A stretch of DNA of 64,000 nucleotides from Metarhizium brunneum (Eukaryota; Ascomycota; Sordariomycetes; Hypocreales; Clavicipitaceae): positions 7,192,001-7,256,000 of the forward strand of contig NC_089423.1 of assembly GCF_013426205.1 (NCBI RefSeq), written 5' to 3'. The translations under genes were made by a program, and so were the position numbers. This document shows, piece by piece, positions 12,032-21,342 of this stretch (positions are counted from its first letter, which is position 1; every line of letters starts with the position of its first letter). The notes beneath the pieces are model-generated. The model made no database searches and had not been told where the DNA came from. It saw nothing but the letters and a program-made list of their open reading frames with translations.

Positions 12032-12823
12032 ATGCCAAACGAGATGAACAGCATCACAGTCACTCGCCAGCAAGTGGCCAAAATGATTGACCACTCTCTC
12101 CTCCACCCGACAATGACAGACGAGGACATTCTCTCTGGTCTTGGCATCGCCAAAAAATACAACGTGGCGACCGCCTGTGTCAAGCCATACTTGATCCCCA
12201 TGGCCAAGAAGGAACTAGAGGGCACAGACGTTCTTGTCTGCCCCGTCGTTGGATTCCCCCATGGCAACAGCACAACCCAAGTCAAGGTGCTCGAGGCCGA
12301 GGCCGCAGCCAAAGCCGGCGGCAAGGAAATCGACATGGTCATCAACATTGGCAAAGCCCTGAGCGGGGATTGGGACTATGTCGCCTCCGAGATTAAGCAA
12401 ATCAACACCGTCGTCACGCAATCCGGCGCCGCGCTCAAGGTTATTTTCGAAAACGATTTCCTGCAGAACGAGCACATTATTAAACTCTGTAGGATATGCT
12501 CAGACGTTGGCGTTGCCTTTGTGAAAACGTCGACGGGCTACGGGTTTGTCAAGAGGCCCGACGGGCTGTATTCGTACAAGGGCGCAACGGTGGCTCACTT
12601 GAAACTCATGAGGGAATTCTCCAGTCCGCAAGTTCAGGTCAAGGCTGCTGGGGGTGTTAGGACACTGGACGATTTGCTGCATGTCATGTCTTTGGGTGTC
12701 ACGCGAATTGGCGCCACGGCCACCGAGGCCATTATGACGGAAGCTGAGAAGAGAGGGATTACGGATGAACCCACGCAGGTTACGTTTAAGCCGATGGACG
12801 AAGGGGTGGCGGGAGCTTACTAG
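12032..12823 (+). CDS. deoxyribose-phosphate aldolase (263 aa)
   Basis: Class I aldolase (EC 4.1.2.4) that splits 2-deoxyribose 5-phosphate into glyceraldehyde 3-phosphate and acetaldehyde, the last step of deoxynucleoside catabolism in the cytosol. A single uninterrupted reading frame has the usual family length. Lys165 in FVKTSTGYG is the Schiff-base lysine, Lys204 in VKAAGGVRT is the second active-site lysine, and Asp101 in KEIDMVINIG completes the proton relay (E. coli numbers 167, 201, 102). The phosphate-binding glycine loop is seen in AAGGVR and in GVTRIGAT. The start ATG is preceded by an A-rich leader and a TATA box. It lies in tandem 486 bp downstream of the NCS1 permease, with a Zn2Cys6 gene on the far side of the permease. 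I propose a small gene group for uptake and breakdown of (deoxy)nucleosides. Confidence 0.95.
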   Translation: MPNEMNSITVTRQQVAKMIDHSLLHPTMTDEDILSGLGIAKKYNVATACVKPYLIPMAKKELEGTDVLVCPVVGFPHGNSTTQVKVLEAEAAAKAGGKEIDMVINIGKALSGDWDYVASEIKQINTVVTQSGAALKVIFENDFLQNEHIIKLCRICSDVGVAFVKTSTGYGFVKRPDGLYSYKGATVAHLKLMREFSSPQVQVKAAGGVRTLDDLLHVMSLGVTRIGATATEAIMTEAEKRGITDEPTQVTFKPMDEGVAGAY

Positions 12824-13556
12824 TGAGGAAGCGAACAGTCATTGATACTTCCTTACCGGAGTGCGTTATGTATAATGTACGTTGTGTTTTGTCGTCTAAA
12901 TTGCTTCCTGCTGTCCAGATTGGTTACACTGGACGCTGTGACGAGGACTCAGTGAGTGTAGCGAAGTGGATGTCACCCATGGCCGTATATGTAGGTCTAG
13001 TCTTTAGCTCATACGATATGCCCACCGGCTGATCCGGAACAAATTGGGACTTGAAGGCCCCGGGATTCGCTGCTTGAAGTACGGGGGGCTGTAATGTTTA
13101 TGCTCGTTGATGGTATAGGCCGTTGTACGAGAGAGCTACATATTGATTGAGAAATTCTGCCTCACGCCGCACCTGGTATGAACATGATGCTCCATGTAAC
13201 TCTGCTCAACACACATACCATACGCGTTAATACATTCTTGCCCTGATCTGAGGCTATTCTGCAGAGTGCGCAGCATATACTACTCTAACGGGCATTCTAC
13301 ACACTAATAGCATCCTGAAGTGAGTGGGATAATGGCGCACCATCTCACCTGTAGAGGACTGTGCAACCAACACTTTTAAATTCTGACGTAGTTCCTGGTT
13401 GACCAATGTAATGAGAAGTCCTGTCACGTGGATACATGTACTGACCCAACAACGACGAGGACAGATGTAGGCAACCAACCTTGAAACAATCCCCCTGCGT
13501 TTACCCTTCCCAACGCGTTGTCTGCCCACGATTCGTTGCACTCAAGCACAGTCACT
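12824..13556. other. no gene recognised
   Basis: 3' flank of the aldolase gene and upstream region of the kinase-like gene. It contains open frames shorter than 100 codons with no motif. An in-frame ATG at 13518 could extend the next protein by 13 residues. Confidence 0.35.
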
Positions 13557-14692
13557 ATGAGCTTGCATCTAGGGCAAAATCTCGACCCAAAGGCTATTTG
13601 TGCCGCCGTCTCCCATCTCCAGCTAGGTGGGAACGAAGCTTTTGTGGCTGGAGAGTTTCACGGAGGAGAGTGTCGCATCTTCAAAGTTAGCTTCAAGGAT
13701 CATCCAAGCCTGTCAGTACGTGTAGGTCATTCAAATCAAGAGAACCAGCAAGGCGTTATTGCAAATGTTGAAATGGAAACACACATTTTTCGGACACTTG
13801 AAGCAAAAGGCTTTTCTTGGTCGCCTCGATACCGTGGCGCCAGCCTAACCTTTGACAACCCAATAAGGTACCCATTCATGGTGCTTGATTGGGCTGAAGG
13901 ATGCCCTCTGAAATGGGATGACAACTTTCCAGCAAAGCCTGTTCGCGACGCCATATTAAGCCAGATAGCTGAGATTCAACTGTCCCTGATAACATGTACC
14001 TTGGAACATGGTATGGACGAACCGACCCCAAAGATATGAATTGGACATGTAGCTAATACAAGGCGTCCTAGGATCTGTCACTGCTACGAATTTCTTTGAG
14101 CGACGCATCAGAAATCAGCTCAAGCGTGCAAAGGATGGGAAACTCCCCGGTCTCACAGAAAAAGATTGTCTCGATCAGCTTGCGCTTCTGCCCAAGGTCC
14201 TTGGTGAGGATGGAAGTAGTAAGCTGTTCGCCATGGACCATGGCGATATCAAGCCAGTCAATATTATAATGGACAATGAGAATCATATCAAGTGGTAGGA
14301 GAATCGTCATTATGCTTCCCCAGCCTGATTCTCCCAGTCCAAGCTAATATATTAGTAGTCTAATTGACTGGGGGTTTGCCAAAATGGTTCCCCTTGTCCA
14401 GGCAGCCCGGCTGCCTTGTTTCTTGTGGACGGACGACTCGGCTGCTGGCGTCCCGAGCCGAGCTATGCTAGAGGATAGGAAGGCTTACATCGACTCACTT
14501 CCTCGGCAAATTTCGCAAGCAGCATTCATGAAGCGCTGGCAAGGTGCCAAAGACGTAGACTTTCGTACACTATACCTGGAGTCTATATGCAGCAAGGGTA
14601 TGCTTGCATCAATGGCAAGCATAGGTTGGAAGTTGCCGTATTACGATTTGATTGAAGGTCAACTAGACCTCAAAGAAAACCAAGGACCTTGA
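13557..14692 (+). CDS. APH-fold phosphotransferase / kinase-like protein (336 aa)
   Basis: Three exons: 13557-14010, 14072-14294 and 14359-14692. The introns are 61 and 64 bp, with a CTAATA-like branch site in the first, and the phase closes to 337 codons. Residues 1-150 form the N-lobe with a family-typical hinge, PFMVLDWAEGCPL. The catalytic loop is DHGDIKPVNIIMD (His208, Asp210, Asn215) and the metal-binding Asp229 lies in CLIDWGFA. This is the PF01636 aminoglycoside phosphotransferase-like family, very expanded in ascomycetes, whose substrates are mostly unknown. The last nine or so residues (QLDLKENQGP region) and the stop lie inside a remnant of miniature element B. The native C-terminus may therefore have been replaced. 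A second, unrelated-sequence member sits at 24227-26007. Confidence 0.75.
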
Positions 14693-14754
14693 ATAATAAA
14701 GACTATTATTCAATAAATCAAGTCATGATACTTTAAGCCTAGAGCCTTTATCAC
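14659..14754 (+). repeat. miniature element, type B, 3' remnant
   Basis: Matches the right half of type B (GAAAACCAAGGACC, then AAAGACTATTATT, ending in CCTTTATCAC). It overlaps the 3' end and stop codon of the upstream kinase-like gene. The left half of the element is not detectable. Confidence 0.6.
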
Positions 14755-15092
14755 ATCCCGTTTACTGCACAAATGTGACACGGAAACGGTTCGTGCATCA
14801 CGGACAGAGTATAAGGAAAGAGCAGACATAAAAACCATTGAAGATACTATAAAGTGGACAGAAAGTACGCCAATTAAAGTGTGTCAATAAATAGCAGCTA
14901 ATAATACATCCCGCAAACTAACTGTAAGCACTTTCATAGCTGCAGGAGCCGCTACATCGTTCCTTTCTTGACATGTTCTTTTTGGACAATGAGTCCGTAT
15001 TGGGAAACACTTGTTTATAGCCAGCTAGTTCTGCTCTTCAATTCACAGGGGTTGAGTTGGTGAACGAAAGTTTTGGCAAGGAAATTTGGGTT

Positions 15093-15477
15093 TCAACACT
15101 TGAAGTGCCATATTAGCTACATCTATGACTTCTTTACTTTTAGGGATCAACTTACATTTCCACCACAGACAGCACCATTTCCAGAGGGAAGATCACAGCA
15201 GTGACCGTGGCAACAATTCGAGGCCTGCGTACTACGTTAGAACTGGTAGCCTTGTAGGGAGTTCCCAAATACTTACATTCGGATGGCAAGAGTCCTGTAC
15301 AGTTTCATGCTTGTGTTAGCGTTCATTTCAATTGTGCAATTTGACATCACTTACACCCGACTGAGCGCAGATTTGCTGAGTGGGATTCTGCCATAGCTGA
15401 CCACCAAACGAGGGATAACCCTGAGGGCTACCAAGTGCGACAACGGCAAATAAGGCTAGAATGTACAGCTTCATCAT
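15093..15477 (-). CDS. small secreted cysteine-rich peptide, knottin-like (71 aa, four exons)
   Basis: Proposed exons: 15477-15355, 15294-15277 (18 nt), 15224-15156 and 15098-15093. The introns are 60, 52 and 57 bp, all with GTAAGT donors and all in phase 0. The product starts with a secretion signal (MKLYILALFAVVALGS) and a short spacer. The mature part has eight cysteines spaced C-x6-C-x6-CC-x3-CC-x9-C-x3-C, a pattern like an inhibitor-cystine-knot mini-protein. The last exon adds one Cys codon and TGA, giving an even number of cysteines. Reading through the last donor instead gives 72 residues ending in Val-Ser with seven cysteines. A GCTAATA branch site in the last intron favours the four-exon form. 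Likely an extracellular effector or defence peptide; the function is unknown. Confidence 0.62.
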
Positions 15478-16804
15478 GATGAAGACTGTTTGGCGGTTTG
15501 GATAGAGTAATGGGGCAAGTTTGCGAGATATATTCCAGTGAGTGGCGCTCAAGGAAAGAAGACTTTAGGAAGGGGCACTGGCATCATCTTATACGTGGAT
15601 ATAGACTACGATCAAGATCAAGTCGCCTATGTAAAAGCGTAAATATTTCTCTTGGTGTGACCAGGCCGAGTTGCTAAATATCCTTTGCCGTGCCACGGCT
15701 TATAATCCACAATCTGATACTGGCTCGAGCATCGTGCATAAACCCACTAGATACTATCACGGACGAAAATTGGTGGATACCCGTTGTAGTGTGGCATTCA
15801 AAGGTGCGGTGCGAAGTAAGCAGTAGAGATACATCGTGCGGCACAATTTACGAAAACAGTAATAACATGCGAGAAGTGGTTCCTGCGGAGCCGTCTTTGG
15901 TGAGTCGAGCGTTGGTCAGGGGTGCTTTTGCTCCCAATAATGTCTTCCACATACATGATATTATGTACAAGGGGCGGGTTTATATCTTGTAGACGTACAT
16001 TATTCAATTCCTTGCTGTCTGCTCCCTATCCACGATATACGCGTCGAATTCTACCAAGACGAATCCGATACCAATTCGCGTCTGTGCATACCACTCTTCC
16101 CGTCTGGGTAGACAATTATGAGCTAGATACATATTTCACCAACTCGAGGGTGGATAAATAGTCTCAACTCGTGATCAAGCCCTGTTGCCGACTTCGGATC
16201 ATGTTTCTCTGTGTGGATCACGACCAGCTGAATTAAGCAAGTGCAATCCGATTGCAGCTGGAGATAGTTGCTGCGTGGTTACTTGCCCCGTTAAAGTACC
16301 GCAACTGCGGCAATTGCCACAGCAATTACCGTCAAACTACTTCTATTAGGGGATTTGAGCATGAATCAGGACGCGTTACCGTTAATAATGCTTACATTCC
16401 GGTGCTGGGACAGCTATCCATAAGTCGTGTTCTTCCGCCCTTAGAGTCGGTATTTGTGCTTGTAATTACCTAATTTATCACGTCGTAAGTTATCTAGAGA
16501 TGGAAGCTTTACAATCTAATCATTCGAACACGGGGTTTAATAAGATTTAATCTCGTCGCAGATAATGCTAAGAGTACTAATAAGATGTACAACTTATACT
16601 ATTTTTATCTTTTATATTAGGAATTTTCACTGTCTGGCTACATCCTCTGCGAAAATATCCGTATATCATTGGACAGAGTAACGTTAGCTTGCAATTAATA
16701 AACCAAGTTGATGAGCGAATAGGTATCTTCTTATCTTGTCAGACGATACCGATAAATTGCATTACGATAGTGGACACATGGCAGAGTATTATTGGTGTTA
16801 TTCC
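15478..16804. other. no gene recognised
   Basis: A+T-rich intergenic DNA upstream of the secreted peptide gene. Only short open frames without motifs were found. Confidence 0.35.
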
Positions 16805-16973
16805 GTTACAGGAGGGCTATAATCGCGGAATACAAGGCAGAATATTCGCACCACTTCCTGTACAAAGACCTCCTTGGTCAACTGGACCTTGAGGAAATCC
16901 AGGAACCTTTAGTACTAAAGACTATTATAAAACGAATTAAGTTATTATACTCTGAGCCTTTAGCCCTTGTCAC
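16805..16973 (+). repeat. miniature element, type B, copy 2
   Basis: Starts GTTACAGGAGGGCTATAATC and ends TTTAGCCCTTGTCAC. It is collinear with the other B copies apart from lacking the outer GTTACACGGAAA segment, and it is strongly diverged by transitions. Confidence 0.65.
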
Positions 16974-17523
16974 AATAGGATTTCTATAACTCTAATATTA
17001 CTGGTCGATTTCTTTAGTCATAAGGACGTTTGTTTGCTTAGCGCCATAATAGTAATACAATGCTTCCTAAAGCTTATTCTCGACTCAGGAGTATCAAGGA
17101 TGGTTCGCTCCCGCCGGCCGCTCGTGCGATAAGCCAAGGAGACGAATAGGACTTCGTCTTAACTATCGACAGGTGGATGGATACACATGGCGCCGCTTTG
17201 GCGGGACAACGTGGGGTGGCGGCAAGTTTGATATGCAGAATGAACCTAAAAAGCTTATTCTGGCGACGGATCTGGATATATTCATGGCCTATCTTGGCAA
17301 TAGTGGTTATTGTTCGTCAACGGCCCGAGGCCCGCTTCGGCAATTCCCCGTCGTGCCAGTCTAGAACAGTCCATGATGCTCAGATGGCCTGGCCCTTTTC
17401 TGCCGTGCCGTGACGGACGTATTTTCTAACCAGTATCATCGTGTGCGTCTTCTCTTCTCCACCCCTTATTCACTAGCTGAAATCATCTGTTTACTAGCAT
17501 TCTTTCCATCGCCCATTACAGGT

Positions 17524-17712
17524 GTGACAAGGGCTAAAGGCTTGGAGCAACATGACTCAATTCATCTAATAACAGTCTTTGGTATCAAAGGTCCTTGGTT
17601 TTCCTCAAGGCCTGGAAGGTCAAAGACGTCTTTAAATACAAGAAGTCGGTGAGGACCTTCTGCCCTAATCCCGTGACCGTAGCCCTTGTGTAACCGGCCT
17701 TTTCTGTGCGAC
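17524..17712 (-). repeat. miniature element, type B, copy 3 (inverted)
   Basis: Reads GTGACAAGGGCTAAAGGC at its left edge and GTGTAACCGGCCTTTTC near its right edge. It is the reverse complement of the 3595 and 36139 copies and very close to them. Confidence 0.75.
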
Positions 17713-17792
17713 AACAGGCCACCTCCAGGAGTAATCTCAAGACATTGCCTGACTCTTAAACAGGCTGAAGGAGACACTTCCCCTTAAAAGCC

Positions 17793-17957
17793 GTGACAAG
17801 GTCTCAGTCAAGGGCTTGGAGTCAAAACTCAACTCATCCAATAACAGTCACGGTATGAAAGGTGCTTGGGGCCAAAGGATCGTATTTACACAAAGTGGTG
17901 GCCAGCCCTCGAGCCGTAGCATCTCGTGATTATAGTCCTCGTGTAACATCCGTGACA
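17793..17957 (-). repeat. miniature element, type B, copy 4 (inverted, diverged)
   Basis: Begins GTGACAAGGTCTCAGTCAAG, keeps AACTCATCCAATAACAGTC and ends with TCGTGTAACATCCGTGAC. It lies 80 bp from copy 3 in the same orientation and is less well conserved. Confidence 0.6.
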
Positions 17958-18082
17958 CATGTCCCGGATCTGTCCTTGAATCCATCAAGATTGACGAATA
18001 CAAGCATGTACTTTTTCAGAGGAATCAGCTGCTAATTCAATCCAAACTGCCATTTTAGTGTCCCTTTCTCACTTCTGCAAAA

Positions 18083-20074
18083 CTAATAACTAACGCTGTA
18101 AATAGTCCAGTACGCACTGGAGCCGTTCAATGACAACTCTCCCCTGTCATCCGCCACCAAATACTCACCATCTCTAACCGCGAAGCTATACCCACGGCCC
18201 GGTTTAAACCGAACATCAAACACGATAGCCTTGCACTTGTCACTGCAAAGCGCCAAACCAGCACACACGTACTTGCCACTCTCGCCGCTCGACACCTTGA
18301 ACCTCGTCCCGCCCAGCTCCTCAACATGCACCACCCATCGCTGGCTCTTGGAATCATGCCTCCCGCACGCCTTACCAGTCACCACCTTCTCGGCGTTGGC
18401 GAGCGCATAGCGCCCCATTTCCAGAACCAAGTAGCGGCCCTCTGTCAAATTGCCGCGAATCGGCTTGAAGCCATGCTCAACCAGGCCGGCCATGTCGGTG
18501 GTTGCGCCGCTTCCCGAATACGGCACGGGAGGCCGCGGGTCCCCGTACAGCCCCATGCAGTGCGATGCGCCGTCAAACTTGCCCCGGCTGTTCCTGTGAG
18601 GCTCAGGGGCTTTCGGCAGCTCGGGGATACTATAGTCGGGGTTGTCCCAGTCAAAAGCGTTCAATAAATCGGCCATGTTTTCTCTGCGCCAGGGGACTAT
18701 CTCGCGGGACTTGAAGGCGCGGGACTTGGCTGCCTGCCACGTTTCGATGAATTGTAGCTGCGAGGTGTGGTCGGCGTGTTCGACGAAGACACCGCCTTTT
18801 CTCGTCCACGGGGAAATGATGTAGAAGGGGACGCGGAACCCGGGCCCGGCAAAGGTGTATCCGATGCCGGCTTTGTCATTATACCATTCGCCTCGTGTTC
18901 CGTTGGGCGATCTGTACGGGTCCACGTGGTCGAACCAGCCGCCCGTTTCGTCAAATGAGATTATTAGTGTAGTTCGGTTGTATTTTGGGGACTTGATGAC
19001 TGTTTCTGCAATCTTGTTTTCTAGCCAGGCTCCGTCGTGGGGGGAGTAAGGCGGGTGCTCCGCCAGTTCTCTGTACCCGATGATGATGGAAACCTCGGGG
19101 AGAGTTCCGTTTGCCGCCCGGTCGTAAAACTCCTGCAGCTTCCGTCCCTGCATACCCTTTGTGTTCAGGTTGGAACCTTGTTTGGCCTGTTGGAATTGCT
19201 GGAACCATGCAAGGGGGTTGTCGTCAAAGTTGTCATAGTCATCGGTGCCATCTTGGTATATTTGCCAACTGACGCCTGCTTCTTCCCAGTACTCTGGTGC
19301 CGTCTTCCATTTCAGAGGGTAGCAGTTGATGCCGTTGTCGTCACATCCAGGGGTTTCGTAGTTGTCGATATAAGGATTGCCTCCTAGATCCGGACTGAGA
19401 TTACCACCCGGGACGTTGATAGAGCCGCTTATCCACATGACGCGGTTTGGGCTTGTTGACGCAATGACCGATTCCTGCCGTCATTGTGCTTCCATCAGAT
19501 CACCACACCCAGGCTGGCCTTTGACTCTTTGCACATACCTGATACATGTCCCCGACTACCCAATTCTCCGCCAGCGCCCATTGCGTGGGCAAATCATCTC
19601 TCTTGTAGTAGCCAATGCTGTACGGGGTGTTGTTGAGAGCCCAGTGGTCGTTTGTTCCGCCATTCCAAGCTGCATGATTCTGGTACCAGCCGTTGCTGCC
19701 TGCAATCATACACTGCGTAGCCTCGGACCAATTTCCTCCGAGATAATTCAAGTACCATGGCATAACGTAGTCGGTACTATTAGTAAGCTTTGGCGATGTC
19801 TTTTGCTTCCACACAGGAACGCCATTATTCGTTTGGAGATTGGCGTCGTTGAAGCCGCGAACACCTGCCATTGTGCCAAAGTAGTGATCGAAGGCTCGGT
19901 TCTCTTAAATAGGCTTGGTCAGCCACCCTTGATGTGTCCAAGGCGTTGATCTAATTTACCTTGCATGAACAAGACGACGTGTTCAACATCTTTCAAGCTG
20001 TCGCTCTTGGCAACACCGAGGAGTCCTGCTACAATAGCCATGGCCTGTGGCCAAAAGTTTCCGCTTCTCGCCAT
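18083..20074 (-). CDS. secreted phospholipase C / phosphoesterase family protein (623 aa)
   Basis: Three exons: 20074-19960, 19903-19539 and 19474-18083. The introns are 56 and 64 bp and the phase closes to 624 codons. The N-terminus has a hydrophobic stretch (AMAIVAGLLGVAKS) that may act as a secretion signal. The phosphoesterase family (PF04185, bacterial PlcC/AcpA-like) is shown by ENRAFDHYFGT at residues 39-49, split by intron 1, by SFDETGGWFDHVDP at about 333-346, and by a downstream HADHTSQLQFIE. The C-terminal part (about 480-620) resembles the beta-sandwich C-terminal domain of this family. It is expected to cleave phosphate esters, possibly phosphatidylcholine, outside the cell. It is transcribed away from a Zn2Cys6 regulator gene 1.27 kb upstream. 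The enzyme class is clear, but the exact substrate is not. Confidence 0.88.
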
Positions 20075-21342
20075 TATTGGAAAGCCACCCCGGGGCAGTT
20101 GGTCAACTGAGTCAAGGGACGGCCGCCTCCATCACCCAACACCTCATCATGTGTAAACCTGGAACAGCCAGCACTTTATACACAATGATCTTAGCCGATG
20201 GTCCTACGCCAGCCATAACCGTCCGAGCGTGTGACTTGGGGATTCATCGCCTCCAGCTAATACCTTCTCATTGATTGGCGCGGTGCCTTTCTTTTCGGGG
20301 CCGGGGCCGCAACATCTCCGCTTTGTGGAGCGAGATCTGCCAGAGCAGATGGATAGGGAAGTTGAGACTTTGGGGTTGCGGTGGAACGTTGCTTCGCGTC
20401 AACTAGTTGGATAGCGTAAGCTGGGGACAAGCGATTTTCAGGGGCTGTCTTGACTACGGTTGGGTTGGGTTGAGCAAGCACTGCAGCATTGAGTACGACG
20501 CCTGCGGAGAGACGACGATATCGAGGGGCGGTACGGGATCGACAAGCCGGCCAAGGCATCAATGATGCAAACACAAGCCAGGATTGGTCTGCTCCAATCC
20601 AACCTTGGCGCTAATGCGGCAGATATCCGGCCTTGCATTTTCTGCGCGCACAAGTCTCGGATATCTTGTGGTGACATCATCAACGGCTACGGGCCGGTTC
20701 GGTTGGCAGCAGGCGCACCTATAAAATTCCCGTAGCTTGCTTACCAGACACAGATTCCGTAGGGACATATTTGTCACCCCGTAGTGTGCTTTCTGTGTCT
20801 CATCTGGAATGCGATGCGGAGCATTCATCCCGATGGGCAGCTATGGATCAAGTCGTAGGTTGGAATTGGTCCTTTATTCGCTGCATCTAATTGTGGAAAT
20901 AAGACATCTCCGACAATGACGCAATTTATTTATGTATCCGGCTTTTATTCAGATGGCTGGTCGGCCTCGGAACATGTTGTATTGAAGCTGACGGGCTATG
21001 GAACCATGACAACAGTGTCGTATAGAGTATATCCAATTGCCCGAGTTTTCACATTATCCTGTTCAAATCCCACGACTAAATGCAGTTAGTTTGTTACCAA
21101 TAAATTCTGCCTAATCTAATGTCATTTCAATACTAGTGTCTCCTTGTCCAAACGCCACAAACGTTCAAGGCGGCGTTGCCTCCACCGGGCGGACTTTCCA
21201 CTTTCGGTAATTAGTTCCGGTGGCTGTTTTCGAAGTCTCAACGAGCATTTCACATGTCCTTGGGGAAGCCCTCACATTCGCAGTGAACCGACCGTGAACA
21301 ATTTTGGTAGATTGCCATTGCCTCCGTCGCCAGATTCTCGCC
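20075..21342. promoter_or_regulatory. divergent intergenic region, phospholipase and regulator
   Basis: Shared upstream region of the minus-strand phosphoesterase and the plus-strand Zn2Cys6 gene. Minus-strand open frames at 20257-20574 and 20559-20828 overlap and show no domain or signal peptide, so I left them out. Confidence 0.35.

Noticed and set aside
20257..20828. Overlapping minus-strand frames upstream of the phosphoesterase
   Set aside because: Low-complexity Ala/Pro-rich text with no family and no splice sites joining them; likely promoter DNA.
21040..21085. tRNA-like GTTCAAATCC box
   Set aside because: No matching A box or cloverleaf could be drawn upstream.
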